NCBI GenBank assembly: GCA_029204225.1
Contig: CM055108.1
Location: forward strand, 26,341,303 to 26,405,302
DNA length: 64,000 nucleotides
From: Diphasiastrum complanatum
Taxonomy: Eukaryota > Streptophyta > Lycopodiopsida > Lycopodiales > Lycopodiaceae
Reading direction: 5' to 3'
Shown here: piece by piece, positions 49,921 to 61,650 of the stretch
How the letters are laid out: every line of letters begins with the position of its first letter
Position numbering within the stretch: position 1 is the first letter of the stretch
Notes under the pieces: model-generated
Database searches by the model: none
The model's input: only the letters and a program-made list of their open reading frames with translations
Told to the model about the DNA's origin: nothing
Made by a program: the position numbers and the translations under genes

Positions 49921-50619
49921 TGTAAAGAATTGCCGAAAATTGGCAAATCTAGCTTGATCAAAATCCATGATGAAAGCGTAAATTTTGTACATAATTGGGT
50001 TCCACACATGTATGGCCAAAATTCCATGTGGAAACCCACTCCTAATGTAGGTTAGGTCAAGTCAAGAGAGTTGGTCATGTCTATTTGGTGGTCATCCCTA
50101 CTTTATGGGACCTACACCTAATTTTAAGGTGAAAATTTGACCAACTAGCTACCTACCAAGCATAACTCTAGGATCTAGGCTAGGGTTTCATTTCAGGGCA
50201 AGAAGGATCAGTTAACTTCCTTATTACATGCTGGAAATCCACCTAACTTCAAGAAGGAAGTCGAATTTGCTATGTATTCCAAGCTCCCATGGTGAGAAGA
50301 TAGAAAATTTTTGGAGCTCATTGGCAATCTCAAGCTAGTTCACTATGTACATTGAGTTTTTGTGAGCCAAATGCAACCAAATCAATGTCTACTTGTTTCT
50401 CAGGTTGAAGGCCGTACTACAGCCTGTAGTACACATGTGTGGGCTCGAATTTCAATGTTGATTAATGTTTTTGATTGTTAATGCTTGTTGTTTGTCAAAT
50501 TGCCAATCTAGATCAACTTTTTGATGACTAGTTTTTGATAGATTGTTAAGCAAGCATCCAATCACTCTTGTGGATCTTTTGTAGATCCATTTATGGTCCT
50601 AAAGTATAGTACTTTCACA
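49921..50619 (+). repeat. 3' LTR of the nested Copia (699 bp)
   Basis: It runs from TGTAAAGAATTGCCG to AGTACTTTCACA, with the CTCAC duplication following. It holds a segment near 49985-50050 that is missing from the 5' LTR. Confidence 0.92.
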
Positions 50620-51819
50620 CTCACTATATGATGTGAAGGACATAACTTCTAAGTTACATCTACGAAGAAAATTCTTCACTCTCAAGATGTCAAATTCTCT
50701 TGCAACAAATGGCTATTGTCAGATCAGATCAAGATGCAATCATGACATTGCTTTTAAGCTTGTTCTCTACATATGAGAATTGGGTGATGATCATAACGAC
50801 ACACTCAGATTTGACTCTTACTAGAGTTATGACTATGTTGCTGCAAGAAGATAATCAAAGAAGTCAAGACACTTTATCAACTTCATCATCTCAAGTCTAT
50901 ATATCAACAAAGGCTCAAAACAATAGAAATAGAAAAAGTCTAAGTAGTCTACATCAAATCAGAAACTGACTCAAACTCAAGAAAAATGATCAAATCCACA
51001 ATTGAAGAAGAAGATGTTCTATAAGTATTGCAAGCGCACTAATCATGAGATCCATGATTGCAGGGCTCTCAAAGCTAAGAATGCCAATAAGAAATCAAAT
51101 CAACATGCGAATATAGTCACATTACCTCATGACATTGATATGTATGAAGGAGCATTTATGGTCAAATATTGAAAGGCACTATTGGATAATTCTTGGTTCT
51201 TGAATTCTGGAGCTACTCAACATATGACCAATCATCGTGAGCATTTTCACTCCTATATGCCTTGTAGTACAATAAGATATGTTCATCTTGGTGACAATAG
51301 CACTCACACTATTGAAGGTGAAGGTACTGTGGGATTGAATATCCATCATGATCCTACTATCAAATGTTTTGTATGTTCCTAAACTTTTTACAAATCTGCT
51401 ATCAATAAGCAGAATCACTGATTTAGGTTATAAGGTAGAGTTTGAGTCATCAATGCCGAATTATCGATAGGATAAGTAAGATCCTTGCACTTGGCAAGAG
51501 GCATGGAAACTTATATAGATTGGCACATTGCTATTTTGATACTAGTTAAGCATTGAAGATCTCTGTTCTTGTCAATAAAACATTACTATGGCATCATCGA
51601 TTAGGACACATGAATCATACATCTATTTCATACATGTCTTAAAGATCCCTAGCACTTGATCTCGAATATCCATCTGACAAAGTCGACCTCCGTGTCTGTC
51701 ATAGGTTCATCCTTGAAAAGCAGACTAGGATTCTCTTTAAATTGAGTCATAGGCATCACTAGAACACCCGCCGCGATTTGCAATATGAATCACAAGCTTA
51801 ATTTTTTTTTAATTCATCG

Positions 51820-52245
51820 TAGACGTCGGAAAAACACATCGCAATAAGGTCGTTGGAATCCGACAAATATAAAACGCATCGGAGTCCGACATACATAAGT
51901 TGCCAGCTTCCAGGACCTCAGGTCCCGGTGGTTGACGTCAGGTCCCTCGACATGGACGTCGGAATCCGACGTCCGACGTGGATGTCGAAATGCGATGTCC
52001 AAAGACGTCACATTTGATTTGACGTGGACATCGCATTCCGACAAGAACACAAGGACATTGGAATCTGACATCTATTGAGATGATACGACTCCAAAAATCG
52101 TCATGGATGTCCAATGTCCATCTGACATTCATCCGACATCTACATAAATGTTAGATTCTGACATCCTAGAAACATGTTGGAGTCTGATGCCTATTAATAG
52201 AACCATCCCAAAAAATGTCCGACGCATTTTAATGTCAGATTGTGA
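51820..52245. repeat. Subterminal repeats of the CACTA element
   Basis: At least a dozen imperfect copies of a 10-18 bp motif of the form ACRTCGGAATCCGACRTC appear in both orientations, many of them palindromic. In En/Spm elements such subterminal motifs are binding sites for the element's own DNA-binding protein (TNPA). Confidence 0.75.
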
Positions 52246-52259
52246 CATCCCTGATTAGG

Positions 52260-52736
52260 TTAAAAATAAATAAAAAATATGTAAAAAATAGCGTGTGCAT
52301 TTTTATTGGGCTTGACACCATAGTACGACAAACAATAACTGATCCACCCAACCTTGCCAACTCCCTATATGGAGTAAGCCCTTCCTTGCTCAGTGTGAGG
52401 ACTGGTAGCATGCATGCTGCCAAGCGTCCTCATGGCTCTGACATGGCCGACTACATGTTCTTGGATTTATTTTCTCTACTCTCTAAATTCCATGTTAATC
52501 TAGTCCCATTCATAATGCTGCAATTGTACACTCATTATCGCACAATCTACAGAAAAGTGGTCCACAAATATAACATGCGTTGTAACCCGATGTGGTTAAA
52601 CCTGCATAGTTCATAAACCAAATTGAACATGAGCTTAGTTAAAATATACTCAAATGTTTAACCCTAAAACGGATTAGATTCATTATATAGATACCTAAAC
52701 ATTCGCTTAAACCGGGGTAGTCATGCATCGTCCACA
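52260..52736. other. Interior of the CACTA element, nothing recognised
   Basis: Between the subterminal repeats and the transposase remnant I see no convincing coding sequence. The 124-codon plus-strand frame 52242-52616 has no motif. This stretch probably held the 3' part of the transposase gene. Confidence 0.35.
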
Positions 52737-53240
52737 TTAGAATTCCACGAACAACGAAGTTCCTTTGTCATAAGCGTGAATACCATTCCAAAGAATGCAC
52801 AATTCATCGACCAAAGGTGCAAGATACACATCCATATTCTTAGCCTTGTACTTTCCTGGAATCAATAAAGCCAATAACAAGTGTCCCATTTTAATACTCA
52901 ACCATGGAGGTATGTTATAATTAACGAGCACAACTGGCCATGTGGACAAAGTTGATGCTTGAATGCTAAAAGGATTTACTCCATCCATAGCAAGGCCAAA
53001 TTTCAAATTACAAGGTTCGTTTTTAAACTCAGGCCATTAGTCTTCAATATGTTTCCATGCAAGTGAATCACTTGTTGGTACTCGCATCACATCATCCGTA
53101 GATCGATTTTTGACATGCCAATCTATTAGTTGTGCCAAAGATTTACATCGAAATAAATGTTGCAATCGTGGGATGATTGGAAAATGTCGTAACACTTTTC
53201 GTGGCACTTTATACCCTGTCAACTTGGGTAGTGTCTTCAT
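52737..53240 (-). pseudogene. CACTA transposase (TNPD / Transposase_21) fragment
   Basis: Two minus-strand frames belong to one domain. 53240-53037 reads PRKVLRHFPIIPRLQHLF and ends DSLAWKHIED. 53006-52737 reads MDGVNPFSIQASTLSTWPV, then LLIPGKYKAKNMDVYLAPLVDEL. These are hallmark blocks of the plant En/Spm transposase domain (STWPV, LLIPG, DVYL.PLVDEL). A stop separates the two frames, and the N- and C-terminal parts are missing. It is a dead fragment that would have cut and joined CACTA ends in the nucleus. Confidence 0.85.
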
Positions 53241-53559
53241 CTCTAGACTGATCTAAATGTAATTCATCTCGTTGTGATAAACTACATATATGCACAAGTA
53301 CAAAACACAAATAACATAAAATTATTGTATGATTCTAATATTTTAATGTTTAGATAGTACTATTCTTATACGTTGTCGCTTATATGATTCTTTTGCATCT
53401 TGGTGTAGGCTCTAAACACATAATATCTATCTCTTCTTTTGTTATCATAGGTATGAAAGTCCCATATGCATTAAAGTTTTGTAGTCAATTTTCTTTTCTA
53501 CTTCATTTCAATATATTAGGATTTATTGTCATGTATTGTATGTTTATGAATGTAGTAAT

Positions 53560-54535
53560 CATGTCGGGGTCAGGCAGTGGTAAAAGCTCGGGAGATTATA
53601 TTAAAAATTTATATGAATCATTAACTCCTGAGCAAAAAGCACAACTGCAAAGTATGCTTAGCTGAGATGAGGTGGTCTCTCACAAGCGGCCGCGGCTCCT
53701 GCCCCCACCAAAGAGTCATCCATAAATCCTTATTATCACATGGATCTTGAAGGTAATATAATTGCCGACAGAAAAGGGAGAGTGGTTTTGGACCGTCTCT
53801 ATTCTTTATGCCAACGCCATTTTGGCGATAGATTGTTTAATAAATGGTCTGAACAACCTGCCGTCTATAAACAACAGGTTATTGCTACCCTTCATGACGA
53901 ATTCCAACAACAAGAGGAATTCGAGGAGAAGCAAATTCATAAGCATATGAGCTTTTGAATTAGGCATTGTCATGATATGGCACGACGAGCTTATAGGGAC
54001 GAGCAATCCAAGCCCTCCTGGTGATCAAGAAGTGATTGGAACCATGTAAAAGCGGATGAACAAACACTAGATAAATACAAGATTCAAAAGATGTCGCGGG
54101 ATAGGCAATCCTAGGTTGGGCTCGAGCGGAAAGGCAGGTTTGCAAACAAACATGGTAAGTGAACCTACACTACTCTTATAGTTTATCTTTGATTTCATAT
54201 GCTTTTATTTTGTAATATGCATTATGACTAGCTACTCCAACGTAGCCCAAAATTAATTTCAACTTCAATTGAATGCATGGATAGTTGGCGGACTATGGAA
54301 ATCTGCCAACTAAGGAGGAGTACGAATTTGCCTTCAGGGAATCATACGAGGCATTAGTCGACAAACTAAAGAGCGAGGGTCATCCTCCAAATGTAAGTAC
54401 TGGTTTTTATATTCATACTAATGTGGTTTGTATTTCGATGTCAATTTTATCTAATCTAATACAATCGAACATTAAATACTAATGTAGTTTGTTTGTTTGT
54501 GTTAATGCAGACTAGACATCATGATGACGACTAGT
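53560..54535 (+). pseudogene. Second CACTA gene (TNPA-like, Transposase_24-type) fragments
   Basis: A start MSGSGSGKSSGDYIKNLYES (53560) is followed, after breaks, by 53740-53958 (GRVVLDRLYSLCQRHFGDRL, KQQVIATLHDEF) and by 54285-54400 (LPTKEEYEFAFRESYEALVD, then EGHPPN). This layout fits the DNA-binding second protein of plant CACTA elements. An intron-like gap (about 54153-54280, donor ATG|GTAAGT at 54153) joins two parts. A further donor GTAAGT follows PPN near 54394. In-frame stops make it non-functional as read. It is transcribed away from the transposase. Confidence 0.6.
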
Positions 54536-54540
54536 AGATG

Positions 54541-55222
54541 AGGTTTATAAGTCTTAGTTGATGCGGTTATAGAGTGTCCTTTCCACATTTACTTATGGGA
54601 CTAGGAATTTCAAGTCGCAATATAGAATGCAAGTTCTTTTTTAGAATCTTGACATTGACTTTTGCATACTTTTTAAAGTCTAAGTTTAAACCTTGAGACT
54701 GCAAAAATTGGTTTCCTACCCCCTAGCGACTAATGGCACCACAAGTTGGACTTATGCACGCAGGGTGCCATACTTCGAGCCTAATGCAACTTATCTACTG
54801 ACGGCTCTTCTCTGTAAGGTACTACTTTCTTGAGTTCTCCCAAGCTCCATTGAAATGCCCCTTGTGCCTTGTATTCTGGCCCCCACACTCCCCCACTGCT
54901 AAATGGTTGCCAGTCCCATATCAATTCACTTGAATAGGGCTTCTTGCAACTCGGAGTCCTGTGCTTCCTTGGTCTTGCGGATTTCCTGGATGAGTTTTTC
55001 ATAACCCTCCAGTGCTTGGGCTCATATAGTGTTGTCATCCTTGAGAGGCCCAAATACATGGGAGCTATGGGGCAACCATTGGGAGCGTTGCCACTCTTCC
55101 ACTAGCGCTGCATGTTGGGATGTCGTCATTGCTGCTCTCGGTAATAAATTCTTGCCATGGTTAACTGGTCCTTTCGTTTGAGACTAGGGCAAGGGGTGTT
55201 GGGATTGAAAAACAAGGGACCT
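54541..55222. other. Non-coding DNA with an unrecognised minus-strand open frame
   Basis: The 92-codon frame 55059-54781 has no motif I know. The sequence changes in GC content near 54715, probably the broken edge of the CACTA element. Nothing else is recognised. Confidence 0.35.
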
Positions 55223-56934
55223 TGTCATGCCCATGACTGGTGTCGGGTAGCGTGTCCACGCTAGGGACCAGTAGACCAACAACTCGTAAGTTAATTATGA
55301 CTATAAGGGAATTGGGCCCTTATGTGTACATGGTCGTAATTAATGGTTGTAGGCCTAAACACATGGTGGTGGAGTTGGTATGGGTCTATCAGTGACTCAT
55401 TGGGGAGCTAGATGACGTGGCCCAGATAGGCTGTAGAGGTGTCCAGTGAGGTGTCACAGTGCACTACTAGTGGTCAAAATTCATTGGTATAATTCTAATA
55501 AGCACGTTATGATCTGTAAAAACTATGTTTTTTAGACATTGCTTTATTAAAGGGAATTATACCCGTAATGATTCTAAGCTGAACGTGTTCTTTTCGGTTG
55601 AGACAAGCAAGTGGTTATGTGTAAAGTTTTGGTAGGGGAGATAATATGTCCGTCTTCTTGGAAATTTTTCCAGCATCACCTAAAAATGATGGACGCCCTG
55701 ATTTTATAACATCTCAACCTTGGGTGAGACTGTTATGGAACTTTATAAAAGCTATAAGTGCGGAAACAACCAAATGCAAAATCATTTTAGACAATTATAG
55801 GCCATTAATTCAAAACAACTTGGGCTCAAAAACGGAAATTTTTTTTGATGAATAATGTTTAGAAGTTGTCGATGACTGGATAAACCGTTTGTCGCTGCAC
55901 AAACGTCCCAAAGTAAACAAAAGCGATTTTCGTTGGTGTTTTGGGTAAATCCTCATAGAACTGTGACTGGGTTGAATTCCTGGCGAAATTCCGTTAACGA
56001 AATGTGTATTCGCTTTATTAACTGCAATGGGCAACCGAGAATGTGAATTCTCTTTTTTTTTTTGGCCAAAGGTGTCGTTTTTTCAGAATCATGCACGGCC
56101 AAAAACGGCGCAGAAGCCTAGGATGGAAAAACTACAGTAAGCATTTGGCTACCAGTTATAGCCTGTGTGTGCTTACGTATAGTTTTTAATCTATATCACC
56201 CATTGCGGTAGAGACTCAGGCATTTTAGTTTCGTAGTGGATTTCCTACATGATATGCAGGAAATGCTATGAATTGCACGTGAGAATGTCTAGTGTACCCA
56301 GGATGGGGACCGACATTATGCAAGTCTGAAAAGATCTTTGAGAGACTTCCAAGTGGGGGATTGGGGATTTTTGAGAATTCTGATGGACTCAAGTGTAATG
56401 CGTATCAGCAAGCATTATAAGTTGTCCCCTAGACATACAGGACCATTTTAAGATCTTGAAAAAGATCAGATTCTTAGCTTATTAATTGGAACTCCTGGAA
56501 GGATCGCAAGTGCATCCCGTATTTCACGTAAACTGTCTCTGAAAGAGTCTACGTGAAGGAGAGCATCTTGGATCTGGAGATCAGTTGGACATGTTGGATG
56601 AATCATTGGATGTATCTCGTCTTGAACCCAAAAGATCTTGGATAGTTACCGAGTATCTAGTTCAATTGAAGGGATGTACGAACGATGATGATTCCTGGGA
56701 ACAAGAAGGAAGCTTAAGGAGGTTCTTTCCCAGTTTTAAGTTCTAAGGACAGATATTGAATAAGGGGGGAAGAATGTCATGCCCATGATTGGTCTCGGGT
56801 AGCGTGTCCATGCTAGGGACCGATAGACCAACAACCCGTAAGTTAATTATGACTATAAGGGAACTGGGGCCCTTATGTGTACATGGTCATAATTAATGGT
56901 TGTAGGCCTAAACACATGGTGGGGAGGAGATGTA
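55223..56934 (+). mobile_element. Ty3/Gypsy chromovirus remnant (two LTR starts, integrase end, chromodomain; fossil)
   Basis: Two copies of an LTR start, TGTCATGCCCATGA..., lie at 55223 and 56775. Between them are the end of an integrase (about 56390-56520) and a chromodomain-like block (about 56640-56730, with VQLKG and SWEQE). A polypurine tract (AAGGGGGGAAGAA) precedes the second LTR. A chromodomain at the end of pol marks the chromovirus branch, perhaps Tekay/Del. Most of the internal region is deleted and the second LTR is cut near 56930. It is old and broken. The region 55480-56300 may be LTR or deleted interior; I recognise nothing in it. Confidence 0.75.
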
Positions 56935-57540
56935 GACCATCGTATATCCACATCTAGATTTACATTCTTCTTCAATGGCGGTCCTATTTCATGGAATAGT
57001 CATAAGCAAACCTCTATCGCACTTTCTTCCACTGAAGCAGAATAATTGCTGCTTCTCAATCTATTATGGAAGCATTTTGGTTGAGAAATTTGCTGTCAGA
57101 CATCAATCTGTATCAGCACAGCCCTACAATCTTGTTTTGTGATAATCAAAGTGCTATTGCTCTATCAACCAATCCTAGATTTCATTCTAGGAGTAAGCAC
57201 ATTGAGATAAGATATCACTACATCAGGTTCAAGGTTCTCGACCGAGAGGTGAGCTTAACATACTGCAAAACGCAGGACATGGTTGCAGATATTTTCACAA
57301 AAGCACTCAATGTTAATGCACACAACAAATTTTGTGCATTGCTCAGTCTGAAGATCAAGGCATTCACCGATCCAGATTAAGGGGAGGTGTTGGATTTACT
57401 CCTTCCATCTCTCCTGAATCCCAATTTTAATCTGCCTCCATTCATGTTGTACATTTTCTAACGTTGTCCGAAAACCAATATTGGAGAGAAAGACAGAGAA
57501 AGGAGTGAGAAGAAAGATGAAGGCACAGAGAACATGAATG
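56935..57540 (+). mobile_element. Ty1/Copia tail: RNase H and LTR start (fossil)
   Basis: 56940-57380 encodes the Copia RNase H end (SIALSSTEAE, FCDNQSAIALSTNPRFH, KHIEIRYHYIR, ADIFTKAL). The polypurine tract TTAAGGGGAGG follows, then an LTR start TGTTGGATTTACTCC at 57388. The LTR is cut by the Gypsy element near 57550. It is broken and only the 3' end is present. Confidence 0.85.
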
Positions 57541-57579
57541 AGAACTAAACTAGGATACCAGTACTGATCAAAGGAGGAG

Positions 57580-60500
57580 GCTTGATTACAAGAAATCTTC
57601 TACATCAAAAAGTGAATCGAAAAAAAAAAAATCACCTAGTCCACTCGCTGATCAAGATGACAGAGATAAGGAAGATATGGCTGCTCCAAGATTGTCTCCT
57701 TCTAAAATTTGGTATGATTATTTTAAAGGAAAAGCCTCAGAGGATGCAGATAGTTATGGGTCTCAATTTGAGTATGATTGCAACAAGCGATAGAGAAAGT
57801 TTAGATGCTGACAAACTAAGGATATTTCTCGGACTTCTCAAAAAAGAAGCCAGAACATGGTACAGCCAGATCAAACCTGATCTGATAACAACTTGGGGAG
57901 ATTTAAAAATTCAATTCCTAAAGCAATTAAGAGAAATTGGCTATTCAACAGGAATACGTACCCAATTGAATTCAATCAAATAAAAAGAAAAAGAATATTT
58001 AAGAAAATATACTCGAAGGGTCAAAAAACTAATTGGTCAACTGATTGGAGTATATCCGATAGCTATGAAGATCGAATGGTTCTTGAGGGGATTACCCAAA
58101 AGGATAGATCGATATTATAGGCAAGGACCTACTGAAAGCCTCGAGCATGTCATTGCTACGGCAGTTCATCATCAAGTTCTAGTTCATATTTAGATAGTTT
58201 GAGTGAAGATGAATCTCCAAGGAGAATTTCAAAACACCATAAGACACGAACTAAAGATCAAAAGAGAATGGAAGATCCAAAGAAGAGTGATCAAAAACAG
58301 CAAAACTTATGGAAGAAGGAAGTATGCGAACTCGATAGAAAATTTGAGGATTTGAAAGTTTATATTCTTCAACCGAAGAATAAGAGATAATCTCTTGATA
58401 CAATCGGAAAGTCGAATGTATGGTGTACAAAGTGTAATAAGGAAGGTCACCATTATTCGAAATATAAAGCTAAAATTCAAGTTTCCTATGTAGAAGAGAG
58501 TAATGAGGAAGGGAATTTTGACAACAAAGTGGTTTATTTAATTGAGGTAGATCCGGGTTCGACTGTATATAAAGTACAAACTTCTAATTCAGAAACTATT
58601 GCTACACCAGTCTCTTCTTCATATAAACCTCCTGTGAAAAAAATTATTCTAGTACAGAAGTATATAGTAACCAATCAGCAGAAAAATGGTGTCCAACAGA
58701 CAAAGTAGATACCTACATGTTTTAATTGTGACACACCTGGACATTATTCCAATGAATGCCCTGAACCAAAGAAGCAGATTGGATATGTACCCTTGTGTGG
58801 AAATTGCAAAGGTGAAGGACATGTAACTTCGGAGTGTCCTAACCCACCAGTTAAAAAATCATTGGTAAAGTATGTCAAACCTGAAACCACCAAGGATAGT
58901 GAAAGCAAAGATGACATGGTTCAGCAGGTCGAAATATCTGACGAAGAAACAAATTGGCCAAGTGATATTGATTTTGAAGTGTCAAAGGTGAGCACTAGAA
59001 GCAAGGCCAAACAAAAACGACAAAATGAAATCCGAATAGCAACATAATCGCCTAAAAAAAAGATGAAATCTTCAAAGAAAAAACAAGATTTAAAAAAAAA
59101 AGTCAATAAGTCTATTACGTGGGAAGATTTAGAAGACGATCCTATCATTAGGGGAGTTTGGGCTCCAAAAAGACCTTATAAGAATTCGTGCAAAGATCTC
59201 TTTTGTATTAATAAAATATTATAACAATAATAACTTTGACTTGCCATAACTTTCTAATTGTAGGTTAGAAGTATGTTATGTAACATATCATTGAGAGCCC
59301 TCATCAAGCACTTTTCAATTACCAAACTTCACAGAAATCGGACTTACTACTAAAATGTTATGCCATTTTTAGTGTAGAGGCAAAATGTGGACTCAAAAAG
59401 TTACGTTACGTAGATTTCAAATTTGAGTGTCTTGATTGGTCCATGTGTAAGAAAAATTTGAGAAAAAATATAAAAAGAATCATTACAAAGGGTTTGTTTT
59501 GGATTTAGAACTCCTCTGACATTATGACAAGAATAATAAGAAATATTTTGCTCTAGATATAATGAAAGAAGTAGAACAACTTATTACTATGGAGTAAAAT
59601 ACATCAAAGAAAATGGCTACTTTTGAAGAACCTTTGGAAGCTACGGTTCCAACAAGACCAAAGATTGAAAAATCTTTGACCTTCAAATTAAGTTATGACA
59701 TCATTGAAGATCTTAATAATTTGAGACCAAGCATAACGTTTAAGCAACTTTTAGAGACAATGTCTTCTATCAAAAACAGCTAAAAGAGTTATTGGTGAGA
59801 AGATGGAGGAAATCAAAACTACCAGCAGTCAACATCAATAAGGTTGAAATGGATGACCGAATTACAAATTAAAGGATGTATCATCTCTAATGTACCTGTT
59901 GATTCAAGATCTGGAGTGAATATCATCACAGAGGAGACTGCCCATGAACTTGAATTAGCTCATATTACACCTACTAATAAGTTCTTAAGGTTAGCTGATC
60001 AAACAAGAAGGAAGCCTGTGGGACTACTCAACAATGTTGAAGTAAAGATCAAAGGGAAATTGTTTTTACTAAATTTTGTGGTAATAAAACCAGTAGCAAT
60101 TCCTACTTGTCCGATACTGTTGGGTCGGCCATGGCTATATAAAGCTGATGTGATTATCCATTGGAAAAGCGGGAATTTTGATTTCCTATAAAAGAAACTA
60201 ATAAGCAAGTCCATATGAGTTGGTTGAAAGACAAATACAAAGTTGAGACGCAATTGGATTCCAGTTATACTTCGGGATCTGAGTCTTCTTTTAGCTTAGA
60301 AACAGAAATATCTAATTATATAGATATCCGATATCTAGAATGTTATGAATTAGAAGAAGAAGAAGTCGAGCCAAGTGAGCCCTTGAATAGGTACATGGAA
60401 AAAGTGAGATAGACCCTACTATGGGAATGATCGACATAGACAAAGTAAAAAGAATAACTCTTGAGTAGGGAAAAGAAGTGAATATTTCAGTTTGCTTGTC

Positions 60501-61650
60501 CAGATTTGATGGAAGCTTATATTACTAGATATTAAAGGAATTTATTGATGTTTTTGCCTGGGATTTAAAAGATTTAAAAAGTATTCCTAGTGAATTTGGA
60601 GAGCACCGAATTGATTTAAGGCAGACGCTCAACCAATTAGACAAAGACAGTACAGATTGAATCCTAAATACTCTCTAACTTCGAAGGTGCTTGGAACCAG
60701 AAGAAATTCAAATAGTAATGAAGTCTTTTCATGAAGAAGAAGTTGGAGGACATTATGCATTGAAGAACACAGTTTGAAAAATTATGAATGGCAAATATTG
60801 GTGGCCTACTATGTACAGAGATGTCCATAAGTTTATTATAAACTGTGATCTATGTCAGAAAATGGGTAAACCAGCAAGATCAACTAATTGGTCATTGGTA
60901 CCAGTCTTACCACTGGCACCATTTGAAAAATGGGTTATCGATTTTGTGAGATCGATTAAGCTAGCTACAAGACACAGGAAAAATTGATATATATTAATAG
61001 CAATAGACTATAACACACAAATGGTCGAAATTGAACCTACGAAGAAAAATGATGCGAAAATTGTTGCCAATTTTCTTTTTGCTAATATAATCACATAAAA
61101 TGGCTGTCGTTTAGAACTTGTCAGTGACAAAGGAACTCATTTCATCAATAATACTATTGCTTGTTCAATCAATCCATTTGTTTTAGGATTATTTGGAGTT
61201 GTCATTTTCTGAATAATCATATAATGCTTCTTATTTAGTTTATGGAATGTACCCAATACTTCCAATTGAATTTGAGATTGCCATATCAAATTCAATATGC
61301 AGATCGTGAAGAATCACATAACATTATTGATGAAAGACTGCATCAGATATCTCGATTGGAGGAGGATTGATTATGTGCTTTGCAAGAAACAATAGTCATA
61401 CAAAAAAAGAGAAAGGAACATTATGATACACGTTTGAAGAAAATTTCTCTTAAAGCTGGTGATTTCGCACTTTTATATGACAAGGGACATATAAAATTTC
61501 CTGAAAAATTACATACAAGATGGATGGGTCCCTATAAAGTCATTGAAGTATTTTCCAATAATTCGATCCAATTGGCTGATCTCGAAGGAAATCTACTTGA
61601 TACAAGAGTAAATGGCTCTCGTATCAAGAAATATTATCAACCCTAGAAAG
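57580..61650 (+). mobile_element. Ty3/Gypsy gag-pol remnant (fossil)
   Basis: Parts in order: gag (about 57700-58190), three zinc knuckles (about 58415, 58720 and 58790), protease (about 59850-60180, ILLGRPWLY), the edge of reverse transcriptase (about 60480-60650), and integrase with its zinc-binding start (about 60760-60990). The integrase C-terminal domain follows (61380-61646, WMGPYKVIEV). Most of the reverse transcriptase and RNase H is missing. It is broken in roughly ten places and no LTR is recognised. Gag knuckles and protease resemble those of the 28679 element, so both belong to one family. A miniature DNA element sits at 59146. Confidence 0.88.
59146..59520. mobile_element. Miniature inverted-repeat transposon (MITE), copy 2
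   Basis: About 375 bases. It starts CATTAGGGGAGTTTGGGCTC and ends TTAGAACTCCTCTGAC. It aligns along its length with the copy at 48308, including the block AAAGTTACGTTACGTAGAT. It is inserted in the Gypsy element between the zinc knuckles and the protease. There is no coding capacity. Confidence 0.88.

Larger units (their letters stand above)
46089..50619 (+). mobile_element. Ty1/Copia element nested in Copia, short, with target duplications (fossil)
   Basis: The LTRs (46089-46776 and 49921-50619) are flanked by perfect CTCAC duplications (46084-46088 and 50620-50624). The primer site TGGTATCAGAGCC begins at 46777, and TTTGAGGAG precedes the 3' LTR. Inside are gag (47411 to about 47990), a zinc knuckle (CFFCGKKGHYSSEC, about 47918), protease (WIDSGASSHMSC, about 48103) and GAG-pre-integrase. 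A drifted region ends with the integrase-to-RT linker (about 49290-49712). The integrase core, reverse transcriptase and RNase H are not seen, so it is internally shortened at 4.5 kb. A miniature DNA element sits at 48308-48678. It is broken and depended on other copies to move. Confidence 0.92.
44860..51740 (+). mobile_element. Ty1/Copia element, 3'-truncated, carrying a nested Copia (fossil)
   Basis: The 5' LTR (44860-45634, TGTTGGATTATTC to TTTCCAACA) is followed by the primer site TGGTATCAGAGC (45635-45646). Gag spans about 45840-46088 and resumes at 50620. A zinc knuckle follows near 51010-51060, then protease (about 51180-51380) and the GAG-pre-integrase domain (about 51480-51620). Core integrase, reverse transcriptase and the 3' LTR are missing. 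The gag is split by the element at 46089-50619. The whole is broken in several places. The CACTA element at 51757 adjoins its truncated end. Confidence 0.85.
51757..54540 (-). mobile_element. CACTA (En/Spm) DNA transposon, right end not found
   Basis: The left end begins CACTAGAACACCCGCCGCG at 51757 and is preceded by CAT (a possible 3-bp target duplication). It is followed by a subterminal region of repeated GACGTCGGAATCCGACGT-like motifs (51820-52245). A TNPD-type transposase lies on the minus strand and a second gene on the plus strand. I could not find the right terminal repeat before the Gypsy remnant at 55223, so the element is probably truncated. Confidence 0.8.

Noticed and set aside
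52242-52616. 124-codon plus-strand frame inside the CACTA element
   Set aside because: It has no known motif and lies opposite the presumed transposase 3' region; probably chance.
55646-55855. Possible gene fragment in the chromovirus remnant
   Set aside because: It is a short frame with no recognisable motif, in a region that may be LTR; not enough support to call a gene.
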